A DNA stretch of 24,648 bases, taken from positions 1 to 24,648 of the IMG/VR virus record IMGVR_UViG_3300028298_000702; one strand, given 5' to 3'. A model generated the notes under the pieces. That model was not told where the DNA came from. It did not search any database and saw only the letters and a program-made list of their open reading frames with translations. Source of the stretch: a virus. The position numbers were made by a program, and so were the translations under genes. Below, one piece after another: positions 1-6,681 of the stretch; the stretch's first letter is position 1; every line of letters starts with the position of its first letter.

Positions 1-813
1 TCAGCCGGGCTTACCTTTTTGAATAGGATAATTGGCTGTCAATACCTCGATTTTATTTGATCTTACCGACTTCTTTGAAGCGCATAGAGGCATTTTAAAG
101 TCAAGCTGAGTCCAACCTTGCTTTCTTGCATATTTTGTTATGATGTCCTGAGGGTAATTGCTTAACAGAAACTTTCCTTGAATGTTTGATAGCCTGACCA
201 GGAGCTGTTCAAGGTTGTCCATTGTATAGCCTTTATAATGGCCGCAGTTGGTATTGGGATAAGGCGGGTCTATGTAATGAAAGGTATCTGGCGTATCATA
301 TAACCTGATCACATCAAGGGCGTCACGGCACTCTATTTGCGTTAATTCCAAACGCTCCTCCAGCAATTCTGTAAACTGCCTTTTTTTATTCATGACCTTT
401 CTTGCAATGCTGGATTTACTTTTATCGAATCCCCAGGATCCTGAAAGCTGACTGCCGAATGATTGAGTGGATAAGACCCATAAAGCCCATGCACGTGTTA
501 CCTGATCATGCTTCTCTGGCTGCTGATAAATCTCCCATGCCATCTTATGGGTCTTGCGGCTATGCAAGGTGATTTTAACAGCTTTTTGAAGGGCTTTAAA
601 CTTCGTTTTAAGAACCACGTAAAAGTTGATCAGCTCATCATTCATATCATTGATGACCTCAACCTTTGAAGGTGCCTTTAACCAGTAAATGGCGGCACCT
701 CCACAAAACGGTTCACAATAAACAGTGTGTTTGGGAATTAAAGGCAGAATATGCCTTGACATTTGCTGCTTGCCCCCATAATAGCTTATGGGGGTCTTAA
801 TCGTAGGTTCCAT
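1..813 (-). CDS. Dam-family (D12 class) DNA N6-adenine methyltransferase
   Basis: Predicted 270-aa enzyme that transfers a methyl group from S-adenosylmethionine to N6 of adenine in DNA. Seen: the N-terminal SAM-binding signature of the D12 class (YYGGKQQM, residues 11-18), a second SAM-pocket motif (EPFCGGAA, about 34-41) and the catalytic DPPY box (182-185) followed by YPNTN. The length is normal for Dam-like phage enzymes, so it looks complete; its stop codon is the first three bases of the window. It is the last visible gene of the leftward avd-RT unit, 53 bp after the preceding gene. The likely role (inference) is modification of phage DNA against host restriction or marking of phage DNA. 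The target sequence cannot be read from the protein. No partner endonuclease is next to it, so it is probably an orphan methylase. Confidence 0.9.
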   Translation of the reverse strand: MEPTIKTPISYYGGKQQMSRHILPLIPKHTVYCEPFCGGAAIYWLKAPSKVEVINDMNDELINFYVVLKTKFKALQKAVKITLHSRKTHKMAWEIYQQPEKHDQVTRAWALWVLSTQSFGSQLSGSWGFDKSKSSIARKVMNKKRQFTELLEERLELTQIECRDALDVIRLYDTPDTFHYIDPPYPNTNCGHYKGYTMDNLEQLLVRLSNIQGKFLLSNYPQDIITKYARKQGWTQLDFKMPLCASKKSVRSNKIEVLTANYPIQKGKPG

Positions 814-866
814 GTTAAAGGGTTTAGATGTTTAGTGCTTACCTCAACATCACCCCTTGTAACTTA

Positions 867-1277
867 CTATTGCTTCAGTCCGAGTGCAATTTTCTGAACC
901 GCTCCTGCCTGGCGGCACTCATCCACGATCTGCTGATACGCTATGTATTCCGCAGAAGTTTTGTCATCCTTCAGAATTGAAAACTCATCGCCGATTGAAT
1001 ACTTTTCACGAATCCTCTGCTCGACCTGGGCATTGATCTCCTTATAAAGACGACTCCCTTTGAGGATCTCCTCTATGTCAGCAAATGCCAGTTCTTCAAC
1101 CTCGCATTCATCATGTTGCTCAGGTAATACTGCATCATCTGAAATACCATGATATTCGTATCCGTCAATTCGAGCATAAAAATGATGCTGAATTTCTTCA
1201 TTGTTCATTTTGACAGGTGTAATGAATGCTAAGATTTCACCATCCTGATCGACAACTTTTGATTTAAAGTATTTCAT
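867..1277 (-). CDS. Uncharacterised 136-aa acidic protein downstream of the DGR reverse transcriptase
   Basis: I do not recognise a family. The protein is acidic, with a beta-rich start (MKYFKSKVVDQDGEI) and a more helical second half (about residues 65-130, EEILKGSRLYKEI and EQRIREKYSIGDEF). It has no signal peptide or membrane segment. Its ATG overlaps the stop of the reverse transcriptase gene by 4 nt (ATGA arrangement), so it is probably translationally coupled to it and expressed with the retroelement. It could be a DGR accessory factor or an unrelated phage protein carried in the same transcript; the sequence does not decide between these. The reading frame is intact. Confidence 0.7.
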   Translation of the reverse strand: MKYFKSKVVDQDGEILAFITPVKMNNEEIQHHFYARIDGYEYHGISDDAVLPEQHDECEVEELAFADIEEILKGSRLYKEINAQVEQRIREKYSIGDEFSILKDDKTSAEYIAYQQIVDECRQAGAVQKIALGLKQ

Positions 1278-2287
1278 TGCTTTTTCTTTTTATGTTTCTT
1301 GTACCACTTAACTATCCAGTCGCGACGCTCCGGAACAACCTGGAGAATCTGCTTGATTACGTAAACTAATGAATCTGTACGTTTGGCATGGCTTAAATAG
1401 CTTGCAATTCGATTCAGATTCGGATCTTGTTTTAGTTTGCGCTTGATTTTGAAAAGAGACCGCTTTCTAATCAACCGGCGATTGTACCAGGTGCGATATC
1501 CTACAAAGTCGATTCCCTGCCTGATTTGTGATACTTTCGTTTTAGCATTGATGTTCAGATTCAATTTATTAACCTCAATGATAATTCTCTTTTCCGCATC
1601 CTTCAGCTGCTCTTTTGACTTTGACAGCAAAATCATGTCATCCATATACCGGATGTAATGCCTGATCTTTAGTTCCCTTTTGATAAAATGATCAATCGGA
1701 TTCAAAGCCAGGTTTGCAGAAAGCTGAGAGGAAACATTGCCCAGGGGAAGCCCGACACCCTTATGATTTTTGTGAAACTTTTCAATGAGTTCAAGGGTGT
1801 ATTTGCATTTGATCACGTCCCGGTACTGAGTTTTCAAGACCAGGTGATCCACCGAATAAAAGAACTTTTCGATATCCACTTTAAGAAAATACCCTTCATT
1901 CTTGTAATTGACCAGTTTTGATATCAGCCGGTTACTGGCCGCATGGGTGCCTCGCTCTTTAATGCATGCAAAAGTCTGATCAATCAAGTGCGATTCAACC
2001 GTCATGCGGATTGCAATCAATAAGGCATGCTGAACAATTCGATCTTCTAAACAAGGAGCTTCGATTAACCTGGTCTTAGGATCATGAACATAAAACGTCC
2101 TGAGAGGTTGTGGTTCATAAGAGCCACTATCCATCTTTATGAGTAAATTCGAAAGATTGACAGCGAGGTTTTCTTCATAGGCCAGTATTGAATAGTAATA
2201 GCTTTTATGCTTTTTCACTTCATACCATGCCTCCAGAAGAACATCGTAATCGCACCACTTGGCTTTTAATCTTCCAGGTCTTCCCAT
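1274..2287 (-). CDS. DGR reverse transcriptase
   Basis: Predicted 337-aa RNA-dependent DNA polymerase that copies the template repeat (TR) RNA into mutagenised cDNA. Seen: RT motif A (FLKVDIEKFF, with the catalytic Asp at about 138), motif B with the DGR-type sequence LGNVSSQ (about 182-188; the LGxxxSQ form separates DGR enzymes from the QGxxxSP form of group II intron enzymes) and the catalytic YMDD box (214-217). The C-terminus is strongly basic (ends KKHKKKKQ) and there is no maturase or endonuclease domain. The length is within the usual range for DGR enzymes. It lies 154 bp after the TR and behind avd, the order seen in Bordetella phage BPP-1. No Shine-Dalgarno precedes the ATG, as is usual in Bacteroidota. 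All three catalytic aspartates are present, so the enzyme should be active. Confidence 0.97.
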   Translation of the reverse strand: MGRPGRLKAKWCDYDVLLEAWYEVKKHKSYYYSILAYEENLAVNLSNLLIKMDSGSYEPQPLRTFYVHDPKTRLIEAPCLEDRIVQHALLIAIRMTVESHLIDQTFACIKERGTHAASNRLISKLVNYKNEGYFLKVDIEKFFYSVDHLVLKTQYRDVIKCKYTLELIEKFHKNHKGVGLPLGNVSSQLSANLALNPIDHFIKRELKIRHYIRYMDDMILLSKSKEQLKDAEKRIIIEVNKLNLNINAKTKVSQIRQGIDFVGYRTWYNRRLIRKRSLFKIKRKLKQDPNLNRIASYLSHAKRTDSLVYVIKQILQVVPERRDWIVKWYKKHKKKKQ

Positions 2288-2568
2288 ATTGTATAAAAGC
2301 GAGGTGGCCAGACTTTCGGACTTCCTACTCGAATGACCACGCTCTTAGATTTCTGTCCCATGGACAAGGATGATGCTCCCTTTTAACTAATGCTCACTCC
2401 GGCGTCCCTTGAGATTCCGGCTCACAGCTGATGTTAAGAGTCCACCACGAAACGACACATTTCTGTTGGCGTTATTCCGATTGTTATTCCAATTGCGCGC
2501 GCCGACCCCGGCATTAGTATTGTTATTCCAATTGCCAAAACCGAGGGGCGCAACATCATACTCAAGCA
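2288..2568 (-). ncRNA. DGR template RNA region (TR plus 3' spacer)
   Basis: This 281-bp stretch between avd and the reverse transcriptase holds the template repeat (2442-2553) and a 154-nt spacer up to the RT start codon. In BPP-1 the RNA 3' of TR binds the Avd-RT complex and primes cDNA synthesis (established for that phage); the same job is inferred here from position and length. The spacer contains short self-complementary segments: TGTCC/GGACA with a 3-nt loop (near 2354-2366), and two GCCGG/CCGG-type segments around 2405-2423. Exact RNA ends cannot be read from the sequence. A short open frame runs through TR from a GTG overlapping the avd stop, but it is explained by TR being a copy of coding sequence. 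Confidence 0.75.
2442..2553 (-). repeat. DGR template repeat (TR)
   Basis: A 112-bp segment that aligns without gaps to 3026-3137 (VR), at a constant offset of 584 bp. On the coding strand it is dominated by AAT/AAC codons (asparagine), the signature of adenine-templated diversification. The 20 bp at its 5' end and the 17 bp at its 3' end (coding sense) are identical to VR and contain no adenine, so they stay constant under adenine mutagenesis. The 3' identical block is where the initiation-of-mutagenic-homing element and its TR counterpart would lie. About 29 adenines lie between the constant ends. Confidence 0.98.
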
Positions 2569-2910
2569 TCACCCTGTATTCTGAACTTTCATCCAGGCAC
2601 CGAGCATACGGCCAACTTCATCAACATTCAGCTGACTTACACGGTGTTTCTGTGCATCAATATACTTGAGTTCAAAAGCAAGATTTATCAACTGCCGAAG
2701 CGTTTCGTGCTTTACATCAAACTCTGAAAACGAAGTCTTTTTGATGTACCGCTTATTTGCCGCCACCGCAAGTTCCAGGATGTCATAACCAAGTTCCCGG
2801 ATCTTCGATGCCAAAACAAACTTTTCGAATTTCGGAAATTGCCGGAGCATGATGCTGTTGTAAATGATCATATCCCGGATCTTTTTTTCGATCAACAAGT
2901 ATTCTGACAT
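2569..2910 (-). CDS. avd: Avd-like DGR accessory variability determinant
   Basis: Predicted 113-aa helical protein that pairs with the DGR reverse transcriptase and TR RNA. Seen: almost entirely helix-forming sequence starting MSEYLLIEKKIRDMI, with positively charged segments (KFEKFVLASKIR, ANKRYIKK) and a closing GAWMKVQ, which fits the small four-helix-bundle Avd/bAvd family in length and style. It sits between the VR-bearing gene and TR, exactly the avd position in BPP-1. I chose the ATG at 2910 over the in-frame ATG at 2928. A near-consensus promoter ends at 2915, only 4 nt before ATG 2910, so the longer form would start inside the promoter. In Bordetella phage, Avd forms a pentamer and is required for retrohoming. 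Confidence 0.92.
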   Translation of the reverse strand: MSEYLLIEKKIRDMIIYNSIMLRQFPKFEKFVLASKIRELGYDILELAVAANKRYIKKTSFSEFDVKHETLRQLINLAFELKYIDAQKHRVSQLNVDEVGRMLGAWMKVQNTG

Positions 2911-2914
2911 GACG

Positions 2915-2945
2915 CAAAAATAGGGCATTTCCTTTTAAGCGCAAA
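2915..2945 (-). promoter_or_regulatory. Bacteroidota-type promoter for the avd-TR-RT unit
   Basis: On the minus strand TTTG (2942-2945), a 19-nt spacer and TATTTTTG (2915-2922) match the Bacteroidota primary-sigma consensus (TTTG/TTG, 19-20 nt, TAnnTTTG). The start of transcription would fall at or within a few bases of the avd ATG at 2910. This suggests the retroelement is transcribed separately from the tail genes, possibly also in a lysogen. Confidence 0.75.
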
Positions 2946-2980
2946 CTTTTTTCAAGATGTCAAAGAACGTTTTATCTGGG

Positions 2981-3004
2981 GGCCACTCACTACCGCTCGT
3001 GGCC
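2981..3004 (-). other. Inverted repeat just downstream of VR (candidate DGR hairpin or cruciform)
   Basis: GGCCAC (2981-2986) and GTGGCC (2999-3004) form a 6-bp perfect stem with a 12-nt loop. It begins 5 nt after the stop of the VR-bearing gene and 21 nt after the end of VR. DGRs commonly carry an inverted repeat just after VR that boosts retrohoming. This one has the right place but a larger loop than the BPP-1 example. No U-tract follows, so a terminator role is less likely. Confidence 0.5.
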
Positions 3005-3009
3005 GACAT

Positions 3010-5016
3010 TTATCCAATGAAAAGGCCACCACGAAACGACACAGACCTGTTGGCGTAAAGCCGAATGTTATCCCAAAGGCGCGCGCCGACCCCGGCACCA
3101 GCACTGCTATCCCAAGCGCCAAAACCGAGGGGCGCAAGTTGATTAACCATGTATATGTAGCAATAATCATAGCCCATCAGTGCCGTTCCAGAACCGTATG
3201 AATCCTTATTCATAGGTAACCCTGCTGCAGAAACTTTGTAGGCATTTAACGCACGATTGACCTCACCAGAGAATACTTGGTTTGCACCATTTCCGTATCG
3301 CACATCAAACCCGCCACAAAAATCAATATCAATCTCATCGTACATTGCAGCCACTCCTGTTGCGCCCCACAAATCAGTAGCTAATGAGGTGCCAGAGGTT
3401 ACATTCTTGAGATCAACGGATTCCTTAAGCATGTAAAACTTACCCGTTAAGCTGGTAAGTCCACTGGAATAATCTGCTGTCAACGCGGAGCTGTCAACAT
3501 AGGCCCCTGCCTTGTTTTTCAGCTTAAACGTATTGCCTGAAATATCGCTGATGGTAAAGAATTTATCCTTCAGAAGTGCTGCCCACTCACCGGTCAACGA
3601 TCCACCGATCATGACTGGCTTCCCATTTGCATAATTAGAATTCGCTGCAGCTGCGTCGGTAACCGTAACAACTGCCTGGGCTTCCCTTGTGATAGCGGCG
3701 ATTGCCTGAGCTGATTCAGTAATACATGTAACACCGGGGAGAAACTCCCACTGATTTGCATCCAGACATATTCCTGAATCCTGCCCGTTATGGGTAGTCT
3801 TATTGAACGGAGTGCCACCTCCATTCTTACGAGCTTCCATCGGGGCGTTTTTAGCTCCCCAGTAACCATCATCGCAGGCGGCATAAGTAACACCGTTGTC
3901 ATAATAGTCAACCCCGTAATAATTGTTTCCACGCGGCTCTGAAGGACTCACGCCGTTCCAGGCGCAATTAGCAGTACCAATAGCGGCCTGTTTGTGTACC
4001 TGTGACATGAATCTAAGCCACTCAGCGGCAAATAAACCCATCGCATGGTAAGAAGATCCACGGCTCTTGATCGCGTCAATCGCACCGGAATAGTTATCTG
4101 CAGGTGATTTGCTATTAGCCCTGCAATTAGAGAAACTACCAGCATACAGGTTGTCAGTACCGGGATTCAGCCGTTTGCTTTCAGCACTTGAGCTGATCGG
4201 GTTGCCGAGCTTGATCGAACTGGCCACACCCTTATTGGCAAGGGATCCTGAGCCATCGAGATCAGAGGCTGTAATGCCCGTTAATGACGGTTTGTATTTA
4301 TCCAGGAAGATACCCCTGTTAATCTTGCCTCCATTGATATATACCCTGGGCACTGAATAACCTGCAGTGTTTGCGGCAGCTTCATCAATGAAATAACCTT
4401 CCGGTTTGATATCTCCGGTATTATCAGCGTTTTTCTTTTGCCAGCCAAAAGGAACCCAGGTAATGATCGATCCATCATGAGAAACCTTATAATTGCCGTA
4501 ATTCGACGAGCTGATATCATAGGTCCCGTTGATCGGAAGGATCTCCTCACCAGGATGCAGAGCATTGTAGGCTCCAAGCAGCTCGGGCGGGCAAATGCCA
4601 ACCCCGAAACCCCGCTTGCCCGGCTCTCCAATGTGATTTACCAAGGTGCCGGTCTGAAGCATTACTTCGTTGCCGGTTGAATCCAGGACAAAGATGCGGC
4701 CCTCAGTATCGAGGCTGATCCGCCGTATGCCTGCACCAGGGGAACCGGGTTTTGCAGCCCGCTCAATGAAGTCCCTGTAGGCCGCTGATGCCTCAGCCCC
4801 GGTTGAATCGGAATTTACCCACTGGGCATTGGCCACATCCCATATCCAGAATGAATTTGTTGCTTTGATCATGGCGAAGTCGCCGGGATCTCCGACCGGT
4901 CGGAAGCCAGTCAGCTCGCTGGAGGTTTCAAACGGGAGGCCGTCCCTGGTGATATAATGAACAAAGTCGGCCAAAAGCGTGCCGAGGTTAACGATTTTAC
5001 TTGTGCCTGTTGACAT
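3010..5016 (-). CDS. DGR-diversified tail adhesin / receptor-binding protein
   Basis: Predicted 668-aa tail-tip protein whose C-terminus is rewritten by the retroelement. Seen: an N-terminal phage-attachment region (MSTGTSKIVNLGTLLADFV), a middle region rich in Gly, Ser, Asn and aromatics (about 130-445) and a C-terminal segment ending VSFRGGLFIG, typical of the C-type-lectin-like fold of DGR targets. A separate beta-type insert at about 447-519 (VVTVTD, GKPVMI, NTFKLKN) resembles the FCCH-type repeats found in other phage tail proteins. VR spans residues 627-664. Twelve residues there differ from the TR-encoded ones: 634, 636-640, 647, 649, 651, 653, 654 and 658. It is the last gene of the leftward tail operon, where receptor-binding proteins usually sit. 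The function in host recognition is inferred from this and from BPP-1 Mtd. Confidence 0.93.
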   Translation of the reverse strand: MSTGTSKIVNLGTLLADFVHYITRDGLPFETSSELTGFRPVGDPGDFAMIKATNSFWIWDVANAQWVNSDSTGAEASAAYRDFIERAAKPGSPGAGIRRISLDTEGRIFVLDSTGNEVMLQTGTLVNHIGEPGKRGFGVGICPPELLGAYNALHPGEEILPINGTYDISSSNYGNYKVSHDGSIITWVPFGWQKKNADNTGDIKPEGYFIDEAAANTAGYSVPRVYINGGKINRGIFLDKYKPSLTGITASDLDGSGSLANKGVASSIKLGNPISSSAESKRLNPGTDNLYAGSFSNCRANSKSPADNYSGAIDAIKSRGSSYHAMGLFAAEWLRFMSQVHKQAAIGTANCAWNGVSPSEPRGNNYYGVDYYDNGVTYAACDDGYWGAKNAPMEARKNGGGTPFNKTTHNGQDSGICLDANQWEFLPGVTCITESAQAIAAITREAQAVVTVTDAAAANSNYANGKPVMIGGSLTGEWAALLKDKFFTISDISGNTFKLKNKAGAYVDSSALTADYSSGLTSLTGKFYMLKESVDLKNVTSGTSLATDLWGATGVAAMYDEIDIDFCGGFDVRYGNGANQVFSGEVNRALNAYKVSAAGLPMNKDSYGSGTALMGYDYCYIYMVNQLAPLGFGAWDSSAGAGVGARLWDNIRLYANRSVSFRGGLFIG
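3026..3137 (-). repeat. DGR variable repeat (VR)
   Basis: A 112-bp partner of TR at the 3' end of the adhesin gene. It differs from TR at 18 positions, and every one is an adenine in TR on the coding strand (A to G, C or T). No other base is changed. One change is silent (AGA to AGG, Arg657). VR ends 13 bp before the stop codon (TAA, 3010-3012). Confidence 0.98.
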
Positions 5017-5034
5017 GGTATATATATTTTAGGA

Positions 5035-5361
5035 TTAAACGAGATAATCGATTTTGCTGATGCTTCCTGCCTTGCCTGAGCCATTGATGACTGCAACCCT
5101 GACAAAGATTCCAACCGGGGCCATAGGCCAGTTCCAGCTGTGAGAGGTTTTGGTAGGATCCACCGTTTGCACAGATCCCGGTACAACATCAAAATGTACA
5201 CCGGCAACACTCTGCTCAAGTTGGAGTTTCACATCCGTTGCAACAATACTTGCATACTGCGCCTGAATAACGGCACATTTGCCTTCTGCAATCTGAACTG
5301 CATCAAAGGCATGATCACCACCGGTGATCGCGTAATTTGGAGTTTGATTTATTAATGACAT
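5035..5361 (-). CDS. Small beta-rich tail protein, paralogous to the C-terminus of the LysM-like baseplate protein
   Basis: A 108-aa protein of unknown exact role. It is predicted to be almost entirely beta-strand, with alternating hydrophobics (VKLQLEQSVAGVHFDVV, GIFVRVAVING). Its residues from about 38 onward resemble the C-terminal half of the protein at 7571-8143: EQSVAGVHF against EQSLDGISF, DPTKTSHSWN against DATKPSHTFN, and SKIDYLV against IDDLIWRV. It lies directly before the adhesin gene (18-bp gap) in the fibre region and may link the baseplate to the adhesin. That role is inference from position and from the shared domain. Confidence 0.75.
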   Translation of the reverse strand: MSLINQTPNYAITGGDHAFDAVQIAEGKCAVIQAQYASIVATDVKLQLEQSVAGVHFDVVPGSVQTVDPTKTSHSWNWPMAPVGIFVRVAVINGSGKAGSISKIDYLV

Positions 5362-5387
5362 AATATCATGAGTTTAAAGTTTATAGT

Positions 5388-6221
5388 TTAAATACCATCT
5401 CCAGCGACCGGACCCGATCCACCTGTAGTTGGAAGTTCCCAACTAATTGTGTTCTCGAAGATGATCAGATACTGGAACGTGATGTAGTTAGGTCCCGTGA
5501 TTGATGCGCCTGAAACATACACGTTTCCATTTGCTTTAATTTTCAATACACCTGGTGCGACGGTACCATTATAGAAAAACCCAACTAAATCGCCAGTTGG
5601 CCTGTGTCCTGCAGGTAGAGTGGTTATTTGACCAGTACTTGAGGTTGCAGTAAATACGGCATGAATCATATAATTTCCAAAAGAGTTCTGCAGAAGCTTT
5701 AATCGATTGAATGCCGTTACTGGGGCGAATCCGGATCCCGTTTCATAAGGGAGGTCATGTATGAATAGCAGATCTGAATTAAGCTGGGACTGTGAAAGAA
5801 TGTAGGCACTGAGTTTGCCAATCATGGGTAAGGAATTAAAAAGGATTCCATCGTCAGGCGCAGAGCTTTCATACGCTACTGCATATCGCCTGAGTTCCCA
5901 TACGTCATGTGTTGTAGTATCTTTAAATGTCCGATTCTCACTCGTCGTTATGGCAGGCACCAGATACAAACGTTTAGATTCACTCTCTGTAAAGCTCGCA
6001 GCAGGTACATAACAGATTTCATTACCATCAAAAAAATACCCTTCAGTAACGGCAACTGCATCCTCTAAAGTGTAAACCATACCGCTAACTACGAACGACG
6101 TTTCTGCAGGCAGTAAGCCCGTTAAAATAGCCTTTAAAAGGAGTTTTTCCATGTTCTGAATGAATTCCCAGTCGGTCGTCCTGAGCGGCTGTCCGCCGCT
6201 TATGCTCTTTACTATGTCCAT
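5388..6221 (-). CDS. Putative tail fibre or baseplate-fibre connector protein
   Basis: A 277-aa protein, not recognised to family level. The N-terminus (MDIVKSISGGQPLRTTDWEFIQNMEKLLLKAIL) contains a helix. It is followed by beta-rich sequence (SFVVSGMVYTLEDA, EGYFFDGNEICYV) and a Gly/Thr-rich C-terminus ending GGSGPVAGDGI. The segment around 195-245 (HRPTGDLVGFFYNG, LKIKANGNVYVSG) looks like the strand-turn repeats of phage fibre or needle proteins. It starts 1 nt after the stop of the tail-protein-I-like gene, the usual place for the first fibre gene. The assignment rests mainly on position and composition. Confidence 0.7.
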   Translation of the reverse strand: MDIVKSISGGQPLRTTDWEFIQNMEKLLLKAILTGLLPAETSFVVSGMVYTLEDAVAVTEGYFFDGNEICYVPAASFTESESKRLYLVPAITTSENRTFKDTTTHDVWELRRYAVAYESSAPDDGILFNSLPMIGKLSAYILSQSQLNSDLLFIHDLPYETGSGFAPVTAFNRLKLLQNSFGNYMIHAVFTATSSTGQITTLPAGHRPTGDLVGFFYNGTVAPGVLKIKANGNVYVSGASITGPNYITFQYLIIFENTISWELPTTGGSGPVAGDGI

Positions 6222-6222
6222 C

Positions 6223-6681
6223 TTAAATCAATTGAATAATGAATACTTTACCGGCCAGTTTGTACTTTTTCACATAAGCCGCAATCACGTTACACTCCGA
6301 CGATAACGCCCTGGGAACCTGAACCACAAAATTCACTGTAACCGAATCCTCATCGCTGTAAACAAAATAATCCGGATCAACCATAAAGAAATCAATGTCT
6401 GCGGATGGCGGATCGGTTGAAAATACATAAGGTCCCAGTTGATACCCCTCAACAATCTGTATATCACTTCGGCCATATCGGGAATTCAAGAACTTTTCCA
6501 GGTAGCAAACCTGAGGAGTCATGAACGCTTCTTTGAGGGTCTCACCCCGAAAATGTCGCAGCTGCTCATGAACAAATACCAGGTAACTGATAAACACCTT
6601 AACCCATGCGATGAATACCGGTTTGCGCCTGCTGAAAGGCATCAGAATCTGAATGGTTTTATATAATGAAAAATCGATCAT
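6223..6681 (-). CDS. Putative baseplate wedge protein (gpI-like position)
   Basis: A 152-aa protein that follows the baseplate-J-like gene with a 4-nt overlap, the position held by tail protein I in P2- and Mu-type phages. The N-terminus (MIDFSLYKTIQILMPFSRRKPVFIAWVKV) has a hydrophobic stretch around residues 23-38, but the protein as a whole is mixed alpha/beta and soluble in character. The C-terminus repeats strand patterns (SVTVNFVVQVP, KVFIIQLI). I see no catalytic motif. The role is inferred from gene order. Confidence 0.6.
   Translation of the reverse strand: MIDFSLYKTIQILMPFSRRKPVFIAWVKVFISYLVFVHEQLRHFRGETLKEAFMTPQVCYLEKFLNSRYGRSDIQIVEGYQLGPYVFSTDPPSADIDFFMVDPDYFVYSDEDSVTVNFVVQVPRALSSECNVIAAYVKKYKLAGKVFIIQLI

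Noticed and set aside
1274-2287. Group II intron maturase as identity of the reverse transcriptase
   Set aside because: The LGxxxSQ motif, the short length, the absence of maturase or HNH domains, and the adjacent TR and avd show a DGR enzyme.
2387-2572. 61-codon ORF through TR, starting at GTG overlapping the avd stop
   Set aside because: It is open because TR copies the coding frame of VR. The asparagine-rich content is what adenine-templated variation needs, and the part after TR has no recognisable character.
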